64,000 nt of DNA from assembly GCA_963801475.1 (NCBI GenBank), contig CAWDEX010000002.1, forward strand, positions 1 through 64,000, in the 5' to 3' direction. The DNA is from DAOMFB01 sp963801475. GTDB lineage: Bacteria > Acidobacteriota > Thermoanaerobaculia > UBA5066. The notes under the pieces were generated by a model. The model made no database searches. It was given only the letters and a program-made list of their open reading frames with translations, and was not told where the DNA came from. Position numbers and translations under genes: made by a program. Positions 19,614 to 29,705 of the stretch are shown here, piece by piece; the stretch's first letter is position 1, and every line of letters starts with the position of its first letter.

Positions 19614-21958
19614 ATGTACAGTCGCTCCTGGCCTCGCATCGACTTGAGTGGCACGTGGTCCTTCGCTTACTCGCTGGAGCCGCCCAGCCGCGAGATCCGC
19701 CAGGCGGCGGACGTGCTGGAGGCCGGGCTCGTGGCCGGCCCGGCGCAGGTGCCCGGCAACTTGGAGCTCGACCTTCTGGCCGCGGGGATCATCGGCGAGC
19801 CCTTTTACGGGCATGAACATGACCGCGCTCAAGCCGTTCGAGCGCGCCCACGTCTGGTACTGGCGCACCTTCGGCGCCCAGGCCATGGAGGGCCACACGG
19901 CGGAGCTGCGTCTTCGAGGGGCTGGATTGCTTTGCCGATATTTATGTCAATGGCGCAGTGGATCGACGCCACCGATAACATGCTGATCGAGCACGTGCTG
20001 CGCCTCGACGACCTGCTGGAGGCGGGCCCGAACGAGATCCTGGTGCACATCCGCCCCGCCGTGGAGGAGGCCAAGAAGTACGACTATCCCCCCGGCCTGA
20101 ACCACCTGCGGCCGGGCTACGAATCGCTCTACGTGCGCAAGGCGCCGCACATGTACGGCTGGGACATCATGCCGCGCGCGGTCTCCGCCGGGCATCTGGC
20201 GCCCGGTGGCTGCTCCGCTACCGCCCCGCCGAGCGCCTGGAGCACGCCTACCCTGGAGACCCAGAGCATCGCCGCGGACCACGCCACCGCGCGCCTGGCC
20301 CTGCACTACCAGGCCGCCCTGGACGACCTGGCCGACCAACTCTACGAGATCGTGGTGCAGGGGCGCTGCGGCGAGTCGAGCTTCGAGGCGCGGCGAGCGC
20401 GTGCTCTTTGGCGCGGGGGCCATGGCCTTCGACGTGCCCAAGCCCCGCCTGTGGTGGCCCAAGGGCCGCGGCGCCGCCAACCTCTACGAGTGCCAGGTGC
20501 GCCTGCTCGAAGAACGGCCAGGATATCGACTCCCCTCCTTCCGCCACGGCATCCGCACCGTGCAGCTGGAGCGCACCAGCGTCACCGACCCCTACGGCCA
20601 CGGCGAGTTCTGCTTCCGCATCAACGGGGAGAAGGTCTTTGTCCAGGGCACCAACTGGGTGCCGGTCGACGCCTTTCACTCCCGCGACGCCGCGCGCATC
20701 CCCGAGATCATCGCCCTGGCCGAGGAGGTCGGCTGCAACGTGTTCCGCTGCTGGGGCGGCAACGTCTACGAGGACGACCTCTTCTTCGACCTGTGCGACG
20801 AAAAGGGCATCATGGTCTGGCAGGACTTCGCCATGGCCTGCGCCGTCTATCCGCAGGACGAGGAGTTCGCCGCGCGACTGGAGGCCGAGGCGCGCAAGGT
20901 GGTGCGCCGCCTGCGCCAGCACCCCAGCCTCGTGCTCTGGGCCGGCGACAACGAGTGCGACCAGGCCTATAGCTGGGGCGGGCGGCGCCGCGACCCCAAC
21001 ACCAACGTCCTCACCCGCGAGGTGCTGCCCCGGCGTGCTGCGCGACGAGGACCCCACGCGGCCCTACCTGCCGAGCTCGCCCTATGTCGACCCCGAGGCC
21101 TTCCAGGCGGGCGACCATCTCCTGCCCGAGAACCACCTCTGGGGCCCGCGCGACTACTTCAAGAGCGACTTCTACAAGAACTCGCTCTGCCACTTCGCCA
21201 GCGAGATCGGCTACCACGGCTGCCCCGCGCCGAGCTCCATGCGCCGCTTCATCTCCCCCGACAAGGTCTGGCCCTACCAGGACAACGAGGAGTGGCTCCT
21301 GCACTCCACGTCGCCCGTCCCCGGCGTGAACATCTGGGACTACCGCGTCGAGCTGATGGCCAAGCAGGTGCGCGAGCTGTTCGGCGCGATCCCCGACAAC
21401 CTGGAGGAGTTCGCCCTGGCCAGCCAGGCTCCCAGGCCGAGGCGAAGAAGTTCTTCATCGAGCTCTTCCGCAGCAGCAAGTGGCGGCGCACCGGCATCAT
21501 CTGGTGGAACCTGATCGACGGCTGGCCGCAGTTCTCCGACGCGGTGGTGGACTACTATTTCGGGCGGAAGCTGGCCTACAACTACATCCAGCGCGCCCAG
21601 GCGCCCCTCTGCCTGGTGCTCAAAGAGCCGGCGCAACTGGCGGCAGGAGCTGGTGGCCTGCAACGACACGCGCGACGACCTGCAGGTCGACTATGCCGTG
21701 CGCGACGTGGATAGCGGCGAGGTGCTGGCCCAGGGGCGCGCCGTGGCCGCCGCCGACCGGGTGACGGTGTTGGGCTCCATCCCCTTTACCATGGGCGAGA
21801 AGCACTTTTACGTGCTGGAGTGGACCAGCGCCTTGGGCCCGGGCAGCAGCCACTACCTGGCGGGCAATCCGCCCTTTGACCTGGCCACCTATCGCGGCTG
21901 GCTGGACAAGGCGGGGTTGCTGTCGGCGGAGTGGCTGCAGGAGAGCGGATTGGAGTAA
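19614..21958 (+). CDS. Beta-mannosidase, glycoside hydrolase family 2 (frame broken)
   Basis: Removes non-reducing beta-mannose. ATG 19614 gives MYSRSWPRIDLSGTWSFAYS, a GH2 jelly-roll opening. Then come PGNLELDLLAAGIIG, WYWRTFGAQ, GLDCFADIYVNGA and HIRPAVEEAKKYDYPPGLNH. The barrel carries CFRINGEKVFVQGTNWVPVD, NVFRCWGGNVYEDDLFFDLC and the acid/base Glu in LVLWAGDNECDQAY. The nucleophile Glu is in FASEIGYHGCPAPSS. The C-terminal part ends GLLSAEWLQESGLE. Shifts lie near 19810, 19910, 19960, 20190, 20240, 20395, 20515, 21030, 21430 and 21640. About 780 residues when joined, normal. The catalytic pair is intact, so the breaks look like sequence error rather than decay. Confidence 0.88.
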
Positions 21959-21963
21959 GATCC

Positions 21964-22104
21964 GGATTTCAACACGGAGGCACGGAGGTCTCACGGAGGA
22001 CCACGGAGAGGAAAGAGGGAAAAGAGAGATAGAAACTAGAAGTCTCTTTTTCCCCTCTTTCCTCTCGTGGTCTCCGTGAGACCTCCGTGCCTCCGTGTTG
22101 AGAT
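21964..22104. repeat. Long near-perfect hairpin, ACGGAGG family, copy 2
   Basis: Left arm from 21964 (TTTCAACACGGAGGCACGGA) and right arm to 22104 pair over about 60 bp with few mismatches around a 13-nt loop. It lies between the beta-mannosidase stop and the dehydrogenase start. It could fold in RNA, where it would separate the two genes, but similar non-coding copies elsewhere make a dispersed repeat the better label. Confidence 0.8.
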
Positions 22105-22142
22105 TTTGTCCTTCGATTAGTGGATCCCATGAGGAGGGATGT

Positions 22143-23233
22143 ATGGATAAATTGCGAGTGGGTGTCATCGGTTGCGGCCAGATCAGCGGCAAGTACCTGG
22201 AGAACATGACCGGGCGCTTTGCCTATTGCCTGGATGTGGCGGCCTGCGCCGACCTGGTCGAGGAGCGCGCCCAGGCGCGCGCGGCAGGAATTCAAGGTGC
22301 CGCGCTGGTGCGGCGTGGAGGAGCTCCTGGCCGACCCCAGCATCGACGCGGTGGTCAACCTCACGGTGCCCGCGGCGCACTATGCGGTGAGCCTGGCCGC
22401 GCTGGAGGCGGGCAAGCACGTGTACACCGAAAAGCCGCTCGCCGTGGAGCGCGCGGAGGGGCTGGACCTCGTGCAGCGCGCCCGCGCCAAGGGCTTGCTC
22501 CTCGGCGGCGCGCCCGACACCTTTCTCGGCGCGGGATTGCAGACCTGCCGCAAGCTGGTGGACGACGGCTGGGTCGGCCAGCCCATCGCGGCCAGCGGCT
22601 TTATCGCCATGGGCGGCCGGACGGAGCGCTACCACAAGCGCGGCATCGGCCCCATGTTCGACATGGGCCCCTACTATGTCACGGCCCTGGTGGCGCTCTT
22701 GGGGCCGGTGCTGCGCGTTAGCGGCTCGGCGCAGATACCCTTCCCCGAGAAGCAGAGCGGCGACCCCACCAGCCCCGAGTTCGGCCCGCGCTATAGCGTG
22801 GACACGCCCACGGTGCTCTCCGGCGTGCTCGATATGGCCGATGGCGCCGTAGCCACCGTCACCACCACCTGCGAGATGTTCGGCTACCACCCGCGCCTGG
22901 AGATCTATGGCACGGAGGGCATCCTGGTGTGCAACGACCCCAATATGTTCTCCGGGCCGCTCCTGCTCAAGCGGCGCAACGGCGAGCAGAAAGAGCTGCC
23001 CTTCACCCACGGCTACCCGGAGAACAGCCGCGGCCTGGGCGTGGCCGACATGGCCTACGCCTTGCGCGACGGGCGCCCCCTGCGCGCCAGCGGCGAGCTG
23101 ATGTACCACGTGCTGGATGTGATGCACGCCATCCACGAGGCCTCGCGCGAGGGGCGCTCCATCGCCGATCGAGAGCACCGTCGAGCGCCCGGCGCCGTTC
23201 CGCCCGGGCCTCTTGGCTCACGCGCTGGAATGA
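22143..23233 (+). CDS. Gfo/Idh/MocA-family NAD(P)-dependent dehydrogenase (two frameshifts)
   Basis: Oxidoreductase acting on sugars or inositols. ATG 22143 follows GAGGAGGGATGT. The Rossmann start is MDKLRVGVIGCGQISGKYLE. An indel near 22287 separates RAQARAA from EFKVPRWCGVEELL. The cofactor and substrate motifs follow: VVNLTVPAAHYAVSLAALEA, GKHVYTEKPLAV with the conserved EKP Lys, and PMFDMGPYYVTALV near the catalytic His position. The GFO_IDH C-terminal sheet includes LEIYGTEGILVCNDP. A second indel near 23170 (an extra G between GCC and ATC) hides the true end ESTVERPAPFRPGLLAHALE, stop at 23231. About 360 residues, normal. It belongs with the glycosidases in a catabolic cluster. Confidence 0.88.
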
Positions 23234-23426
23234 CGGACCGCGGCGCTCCAGGGCCGCTCCTTGTGCAGGCGGGGAGCCGGGATTCGGGCACAGGCTTGCA
23301 CAGTGCGCGAGGGTGCGCCGGGGCCAGCGCCTGTACGGAATGGTGGCCCTACCATTCCAAAACACGCTACAGCGGCCGCGCACGAGAGCACAGACGTTGG
23401 AAATATATCGTTACAGGAGGTTGATA

Positions 23427-25645
23427 GTGACGGGAACATTGCTAGCCCCAGGCGACGGTGTGGATAGCCTGGCGCTCAGCACGTGTCTGCAGACCCTGAA
23501 GCGCCAGGTCGCGAGGCAGGCGCGCCCCGATCTGGCCCAGCAGCGGCGCGAGATCTATGCGGTGGCCTGGCGCGAGCACGGTGGCGATCCGATGGTGGTG
23601 CGCGCGGCCCGCGCTCTGGCGCGATTTCTGGCCGAGAAGGAGCTGTTCCTCTCCCTCGACGACCTGCTGGCCGGTGGGGAGCAATTCTTCGATTTCACCC
23701 TGCCCGAGCGAGCCAGCCCCGGAACCATGCGTCGCCTACCGAGGCGCGGGCACTGGAGACGTTCAGGCGCGGCCAGCGCACGGGGCTTTACTGCGGCGGC
23801 CTGGGCGGGCATGTCATCGCCGGCTACGACCGCGTGCTGGGCTTGGGCCTGGGTGCCTGCATCCGCGCCGCCGCGGCGAGGCGCAGACAGCCGGGCCCGC
23901 GCGGCGATTTCGCCGCGGCCTCCCTCGCGGTGTGCCGGGCGGCCTCGGACTATGCCCGCCGCTATGCCGCGCGGGCGCGCGACCTGGCTGCCCAGGCCGC
24001 CGACCCCGAGCCTCGCGCGCGCATGGAGCGCATCGCCGCCGCCTGTGACTGGGTCTCCCTGGAACCCCCGCGCACCTTTTTCGAGGCGCTGCAGCTCCTC
24101 TGGCTGACGCACGAGGTGATCACCGCCGAACAGTCGTCGGGGTCGCTCTCGTTGGGACGGCCTGGACCAGGTGCTCTATCCCTATTATCGCCGCGACGTG
24201 GACGCCGGGCGCCTGACCCCCGAGGACGCGGCCCAGCTGATCGAGGCGCTCTGGATCAAGTTCGCGGGCTTGCGGCGGGGGTTCCAGAACGTCACCCTCA
24301 GCGGGAGCGACGGCCAGGGCCGCGACCAGACCAACGAGCTCTCGTTCCTGTGCCTGCGGGCCACGCACAAGCTGCGCATGGACCAGCCCCTGATCTCGGT
24401 GCGCTGGCATCCGCGCATCGATCCCGCCTTCTGGCAAGAGATGGAGGCGCTGGTGCAACAGGGGATGGGCTTTCCCGCGCTGTTCAACGAGCAGGTGGTC
24501 GTGGAGGCCAAAGAGGCGCTGGGGGTCAGCCCGCAGGATGCGTGGAACTGGGGCGTGGTGGGCTGCGTGGAGCCCTCGGTGCCGGGCAAAGAGTTCTCGC
24601 ACACCGAGGGACTGCGCGTGAACTGGGCCAAGGTGCTGGAGGCGATGCTCAACGACGGCCACGACATCGTCACCGGCGAGGCCGTGCCTCTGGAGGATGC
24701 GCGCGACCTGGGCGCGATCGCCACCTTCGACCAGCTCTACGCCTGGTATCGTCGCGAGCTGGCCCACGCCGTGGACCTGGGCATCCGCGGCATGAACGTG
24801 CTGGATGCGACCTTTGCGCAGCGCACGCCCTACCCCTTCCTATCCTCGACCATGGAGGGGCCCATCGAGGCGGGACGCGACGTGACGGCGGGAAGCACGG
24901 TCTACAATTTCTGCACCGTCAACGGCCTGGCCATGGCCAACGTGGCCGACGCGCTGGTGGCCATCAAGAAGGTGGTGTTTGAGGACGCGGCTGGTCTCTC
25001 TGCCCGAGCTGGCCCAGGCGCGTTGCGCGAGGATTTCGCGGGCACGAGGCGCTGCGCCAGGCCCTCTTGCGCTGCCCCAAGTACGGCAACGACCAGGAAG
25101 AGCCCGACCGGCTCTTGCGCGAGCTGTCGGACGATTTCGCGCGCGAGATCGCCAGCCACCGCAACGGGCGCGGGGGCCGCATGCAGTGTGGGCTGTACAC
25201 CGTGGACAGCCACGGTTTCATGGGCCAGCGCACAGGCGCCCTACCCGATGGGCGGCGGCGCGGGGTGGCCCTGGCCAACGCGCTCTCGCCCGCCCAAGGC
25301 GCCGATACCTCCGGCCCCACGGCGGTGATCCGCTCCTGCACCAAGCTGAACCACGCGCAATTGGGCAACGGCATGGTGCTGGACATCAAATTCACTCCCA
25401 GCTTTTTCGGCGAGATGCGACGCCAAGGGATCTTCAGGCCGCTGGTGGAGGCCTATTTCCGCTCCGGCGGGATGGAGATCCAGTTCAACGTTATCGACCG
25501 GGCCACGCTGCTCGCGGCGCAGCGCTCGCCGCACGACTATCGCGACCTGGTGGTGCGCGTCTCGGGGTTCAGCGCGTATTTCGTGGACCTGGACCAGGTC
25601 GTGCAGAACGAGATCATCGCCCGCACGGAGCACGCTACGCTCTGA
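23427..25645 (+). CDS. Glycyl-radical enzyme, pyruvate formate-lyase-like (frame broken)
   Basis: Anaerobic radical enzyme. GTG 23427 lies 6 bp after AGGAGG (23415-23420). The N-terminal PFL domain includes LFLSLDDLLAGGEQFFDFTL, GLYCGGLGGHVIAGYDRVLG and ALWIKFAGLRRGFQNVTLSG. The active-site Cys is in NWGVVGCVEPSVPGKEFS, a single Cys followed by Val-Glu as in dehydratase and lyase members, not the Cys-Cys of true pyruvate formate-lyase. The C-terminal glycyl-radical loop is VVRVSGFSAYFVDLDQVV, near 25550-25600. Shifts lie near 23710, 24161, 24990 and 25045. About 735 residues. The activating radical SAM enzyme it needs is not in the window. The substrate is unknown; a diol or sugar-derived alcohol is possible given the neighbours. 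Confidence 0.83.
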
Positions 25646-26071
25646 CGAGTTCCACCAGCAGCGCGGCACTCCGGCGCCGCTCGGTCGCCATCGAGAGCAT
25701 CGTTGCCCGTCCCGAGCCCTTCCGCCCCAGGGCATGGGAGCGCACGCGCTGGAGTGAGTCGGCTTGTGACCATTTCGCGCAACCGGACACCGGTGCTGGG
25801 GTTCTAGCTGGCGATAATGCCTCGACTTGGTCCGGTTCTTGGGCTGGATAGGATAGGTCTCCCCATCCCCCTCTTCCCCGGATCCGCCTACGCACTGTGG
25901 ACGCTCTTGCAAAAGCGTGGGACTGCGACTTGACAAGGGTGGTGCATACGATAATATGTTGATCAGTCACAGGAAATGCGCGTGGCAAGCACCTCCATAG
26001 TCGGGGTACGCTTGGTGTTTTGTCTCTGCTGTCGAACCTCTCTACTCGCCATCGTTCGGGAGGAGGCTATC
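25646..26071. other. Gene-free interval with a dispersed 29-bp repeat and a strong promoter
   Basis: Contains no supported gene. At 25743-25771 it holds a 29-bp sequence starting CACGCGCTGGAGTGAGTCGG that recurs exactly at 34292-34320, also shortly after a stop codon. The 3' part carries the promoter listed next. Confidence 0.7.
25930..25957 (+). promoter_or_regulatory. Sigma-70-type promoter for the lipoprotein/peptide-transport operon
   Basis: A perfect TTGACA at 25930-25935, a 16-bp spacer and TAATAT at 25952-25957, about 115 bp upstream of the lipoprotein GTG. This is the best promoter match seen in the left half and would drive 26072 onward. Confidence 0.6.
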
Positions 26072-26533
26072 GTGTACACCAAACGCATCATTTTGTTGGT
26101 CATCTTGGCGTTGGCTAGCGTTGCGGTGCTGGGGTGCCGCAAAGCGGAGGCTACACCAAGGCCGTCCATCCCTGAGGACTCGGCGATCCGGATCCTGGGT
26201 GCCGTGGCACAGGAATATGGGTGGACGTTGGCCGAGATCAAAGCCATGGAGACTATGCAGGTGGAAGCGCAGGATCGAGACGGGAAAACTGGTACGTACA
26301 CCGGGGTGAAGATCAACACCTTGCTTGATCAGGCGCAGCCCAAGCCCGAAGCCACAACCCTGCAGTTCAAAGCGGATTACGGGTATGTGGTGGATGTGCC
26401 CCTTGACAAGGTGCGGGCTTGTGCCAACTGCCTGGTCGCTTTCAAGGAGGGTAGCGACCAGCTTTCAAGCGTCATGCCGGGGTTCGATACCACGGCGCAG
26501 GTGGATGGTCTGGTTAGGATCCTCGTCAAGTAA
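26072..26533 (+). CDS. Small lipoprotein with a molybdopterin-oxidoreductase-like domain (tentative)
   Basis: GTG 26072 follows AGGAGG at 26061-26066. The signal peptide YTKRIILLVILALASVAVLG ends in lipobox VLGC. The mature part (about 130 residues) reads WTLAEIKAMETMQVEAQDRD, TGTYTGVKINTLLDQAQPKP, YGYVVDVPLDKVRACANCLV and ends AQVDGLVRILVK. The order (helix, GxYTGV, YxVxVPLD, final VxxLxxL strand) resembles the small secreted relatives of the molybdopterin-binding oxidoreductase domain. The cofactor-ligand Cys of true enzymes is not evident, although ACANC is present. It is intact and lies 150 bp before a peptide-type binding lipoprotein, so an accessory role in uptake of a ligand or metal is possible but unproven. 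Confidence 0.6.
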   Translation: MYTKRIILLVILALASVAVLGCRKAEATPRPSIPEDSAIRILGAVAQEYGWTLAEIKAMETMQVEAQDRDGKTGTYTGVKINTLLDQAQPKPEATTLQFKADYGYVVDVPLDKVRACANCLVAFKEGSDQLSSVMPGFDTTAQVDGLVRILVK

Positions 26534-26683
26534 GGATCGGAAAGGGGGTAGAGCAACTGGCTTGGGCCTCGACGTTCGTTGTGACGCCTTTCTGACTGGT
26601 GCATCTGGGATCCAATGTTACTGGTGACCACCGGAGAGCTCTGTTCCAGGGTGGTCGTCCCGCCAAAGGAGGGATGAGCGGTC

Positions 26684-28554
26684 ATGGCAAAGAAAATGCA
26701 GCGTCGCGATTTCCTGGCACTCAGCGGTCTCTTGGGCGCAGGTGTCATGTTGTCGTCTTGCCAACCCCAGGTCGTCAAGGAGATTGTCAAGGAGACGGTC
26801 GTCGTCGAGAAAGAGAAAGAGAAGGTCGTCAAAGAGACCGTTGTCGTGGAGAAACAGGTCGAGAAGACGGTCGAGGTCACCAAGATCGTTGAGAAAGAGG
26901 TGGGGCTCAAAGAAGTGCCTCGCGAGAGGACCCTGATTCTGATGTTCGGAGGGACCGCGGGGCAATGGCCAGATGCCGGATTGGGCAACGTATACGGCGG
27001 TCTATCGCACCAGAACGGCATAGCCTCGATGCTGGAGCCGTTGGCCTTTTACTCTGCCTTTGCCGCGAAGGAGATCCTCTGGCTGGCGGAGAGTTACAAG
27101 TACAACGATACCTTCACGGAGCTGGACATCACCGTCCGCAAAGGGGCGGAATGGAGCGATGGGGTGCCTTTCACGGCCAAAGATGTGGCCTTTACCATCA
27201 ACATGCTGGTCAAGAACGCACCCAAGCTACGCGATTCGGCGCAGATTAAAGAGTGGGTCAAAGAGGCCACGGCGACAGACGACTATAATGCCAAGATCAC
27301 CTTCAATCAGCCGAACCCACGCTTCTTCTATGACTATCTCTCGTTCAAGTTCGACACCGGCGACTATTTGGTGCCGGAGCACATCTTCAAGGATGTGGAA
27401 GATCCCAGCACCTTCGTCTACTGGGATCCGAGCCAAGGGTTGGCCCGTCAACACGGGGCCCTACAAGCTGGTATTGCATACCCAGACACAGCGTTTCCTG
27501 GACCGGCGCGACGACTGGTGGGCGGCCAAGATCGGTTTCGCCAAGCTACCGGAGGTAGAACGAATCGTCGTCCTGCCGTCTCCCGATGAGTCCCGGATGA
27601 TCCAGGAAGCGATCTCCGGCGCCGTCGACATGGAACACCTGAGTGTGGCCGGGATCCAGGAGGTCATACAAAAGAACCCCAAGATTATCACGCATTCCGG
27701 CCGGGAAAAACCCTACGGCTACATCGACTGGTGGCCGCTCTCCATGGGCTTCAACGACCTCGAAGAGCCGTTCAAGGATCCCAACGTTCGCTGGGCCGTC
27801 AGCTATGCCCTGGATCGCAAGCAGATTTGCGAGGTGGGCTACCTTGGCGCTGCCGTGCCTACGCCCATTCCTTACCCAGATTATGCCTCCCTGCGCAAGT
27901 ATCGGGACAGTATTGCGGATCTCCTGCAAAAGTACCCCAGTAACGAGTTCAACCTGCAAAAGAGTGCGGAGTTGATGCAGGGTGCCGGCTGGGCCAAGGG
28001 CGCGCGATGGTTTCTGGGCCAAGGGCGGGAAAAAGTTCACCTTGGAGGTAGGGGGCTTTTCCTTCATGGGCGAGTTCGGGCCGATCCTGGCGGAGCAGCT
28101 GCAAAAAGCCGGCTTCGACGCCCAGTACACGCAGCCGGCGGACCTGGGCGACAGGCTCGCTCAGGGCAAGATCGACGCCTTCCTCTATGGCAATGGCGGG
28201 AGCATCGCCGATCCGTACCTGACGATGAATCTGTACCACGGCCGCTATGTCAAGCCCACAGGCGAGGCGATCTATCCCGCTTGGCGTTGGAAGAACGATG
28301 CCTACGACAAGATCGTGGACGAGATGGCTACGGTGCCGATGAACGACCCGAGGCTGGTGACTCTCTTCCACCAGGGGATGGAGATCTTTTTGAAGGAGAT
28401 CCCCGCTCTTCCGCTGTTCCAGTTCTACCACCGGATGCCGATGAACACGGAATACTGGACAAACTGGCCAACGGATGAGAACAACTATGTGAACGAAGCC
28501 TACTGGCACCTCACCTTCCTGATCGTCCTGATGAACATCAAGGCCACCAAATAG
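26684..28554 (+). CDS. Oligopeptide/nickel-type ABC binding lipoprotein (family 5), two frameshifts
   Basis: Captures a peptide-like ligand outside the membrane. ATG 26684 follows AAAGGAGGG. It starts MAKKMQRRDFLALSGLLGAG, a Tat-like RRDFL motif, then lipobox MLSSC. A charged spacer VVKEIVKETVVVEKEKEK and its repeats run to about residue 70. The SBP_bac_5 body has FTELDITVRKGAEWSDGVPF, TAKDVAFTINMLV, NPRFFYDYLSFKF and DPNVRWAVSYALDRKQI. The frame changes near 27440 (an extra T in GGGTGG) and near 28008 (an extra base before GATGGTTTCTGGGCC). About 620 residues, typical. It heads an operon with two permeases and two ATPases. Confidence 0.9.
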
Positions 28555-28581
28555 GCGAGATAGGCCGCGCGCAAACACCTG

Positions 28582-28612
28582 GCGAGGGACCTGGCTGCCC
28601 CGGGTCCCTCGC
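28582..28612 (+). terminator. Intercistronic 10-bp hairpin between binding protein and permease genes
   Basis: GCGAGGGACC (28582-28591) pairs perfectly with GGTCCCTCGC (28603-28612) around an 11-nt loop. It has no U-run. It occupies the same position, relative to the binding-protein gene, as the hairpin at 5194-5226 in the sugar operon. Confidence 0.65.
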
Positions 28613-28699
28613 GGGGCTACCGGCCATTCGTTTGTTTGGGGATGACATCGTTCGTGGCTCGAAGGACGGTTAGGGAGTCCAGGCGCAGAGAGGAGTTCA

Positions 28700-29704
28700 G
28701 TGCGATTCGCTTACTTACTTAGGCGTTTGGGCCTGCTGGTCCTGGTCTTGTGGACGGCGGCCACGGTCAATTTCGTGCTGCCCAAGCTCACTCCCCGCAA
28801 CCCTGTCCGTGAAAGGATGATGCAACAACTGGCGGTGGGCGGGTATCAGCAGGAAAAGTTCGATGAGATGGTCAAGGCCTGGGAAGTCAAATTTGGCCTG
28901 GATCAGCCCGTGTGGAAACAATATGTCTATTATATGTCAGATTATGCCCGACTCAACCTGGGGCAGTCTTTTGCCTATTTCCCCAGGGAAGTGACAAGTT
29001 TGATTGGCAATGCGCTGCCTTGGACGATAGGTCTTCTGGGCTTCTCCTTGCTCATCGCCTTTACGCTTGGCACGTTACTCGGGGCGCTCATTTCCTGGCC
29101 CCGATCCCCCAAGGCCCTGCAGTATATGCTGGCTCCTCTGATGATGATTTCTTCTGTGCCCTTTTACTTGGTTGGGCTTATTTTGATTTATTTCCTTGGC
29201 TTCCGAGCCAAGCTGTTTCCACTGGGCGGCGCGCAAGATATAGGCGCTATCCCTGGCCTGACCTGGAAGTATGTGGGCCAGATCGTCATGCACTCGATCC
29301 TCCCCGCCCTCTCCATGATTCTGGCCGGCCTGGGAGGCTGGGCTCTGGGCATGCGAGGGATGATGGTTACGGTGCAGGGCGAGGATTACATGATCCTGGC
29401 CGAGGCTAAAGGGTTGAGAAGGTTAGCCCTGTTCTATAGCTATGGCATCCGAAACGCCTTGTTGCCTCAAATGACGGCTCTCGCTCTATCCCTTGGTTAT
29501 CTCGCCTCGGGGTCGGTCCTCGTGGAGACGGTTTTCGGCTACCCCGGTGTCGGGACATTGCTGGCGCAAGCCATTCGGCAGTTCGACTATCCCACGATCT
29601 ATGGCATCGTTTTCATCGTGGTCCTCGGTATCGGCATAGGGACGCTGCTCATCGATCTCATTTATCCGCTGCTCGACCCACGTATCCGCTATGGGAGGAG
29701 CTGA
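28700..29704 (+). CDS. Oligopeptide ABC transporter permease, DppB/OppB type
   Basis: Inner-membrane subunit of the importer, intact, 334 residues. GTG 28700 follows AGAGAGGAGTTCA. It starts MRFAYLLRRLGLLVLVLWTA, the usual N-terminal anchor helix, then the periplasmic segment with KFGLDQPVWKQYVYYMSDYA. The permease core contains IGLLGFSLLIAFTLGTLLGA, and the EAA-like loop is DYMILAEAKGLRRLALFYSY. GSVLVETVFGYPGVGTLLAQ is the DppB signature. The stop overlaps the ribosome-binding site of the next gene, 1 bp upstream of its ATG, which points to tight co-expression. Confidence 0.92.
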   Translation: MRFAYLLRRLGLLVLVLWTAATVNFVLPKLTPRNPVRERMMQQLAVGGYQQEKFDEMVKAWEVKFGLDQPVWKQYVYYMSDYARLNLGQSFAYFPREVTSLIGNALPWTIGLLGFSLLIAFTLGTLLGALISWPRSPKALQYMLAPLMMISSVPFYLVGLILIYFLGFRAKLFPLGGAQDIGAIPGLTWKYVGQIVMHSILPALSMILAGLGGWALGMRGMMVTVQGEDYMILAEAKGLRRLALFYSYGIRNALLPQMTALALSLGYLASGSVLVETVFGYPGVGTLLAQAIRQFDYPTIYGIVFIVVLGIGIGTLLIDLIYPLLDPRIRYGRS

Positions 29705-29705
29705 C

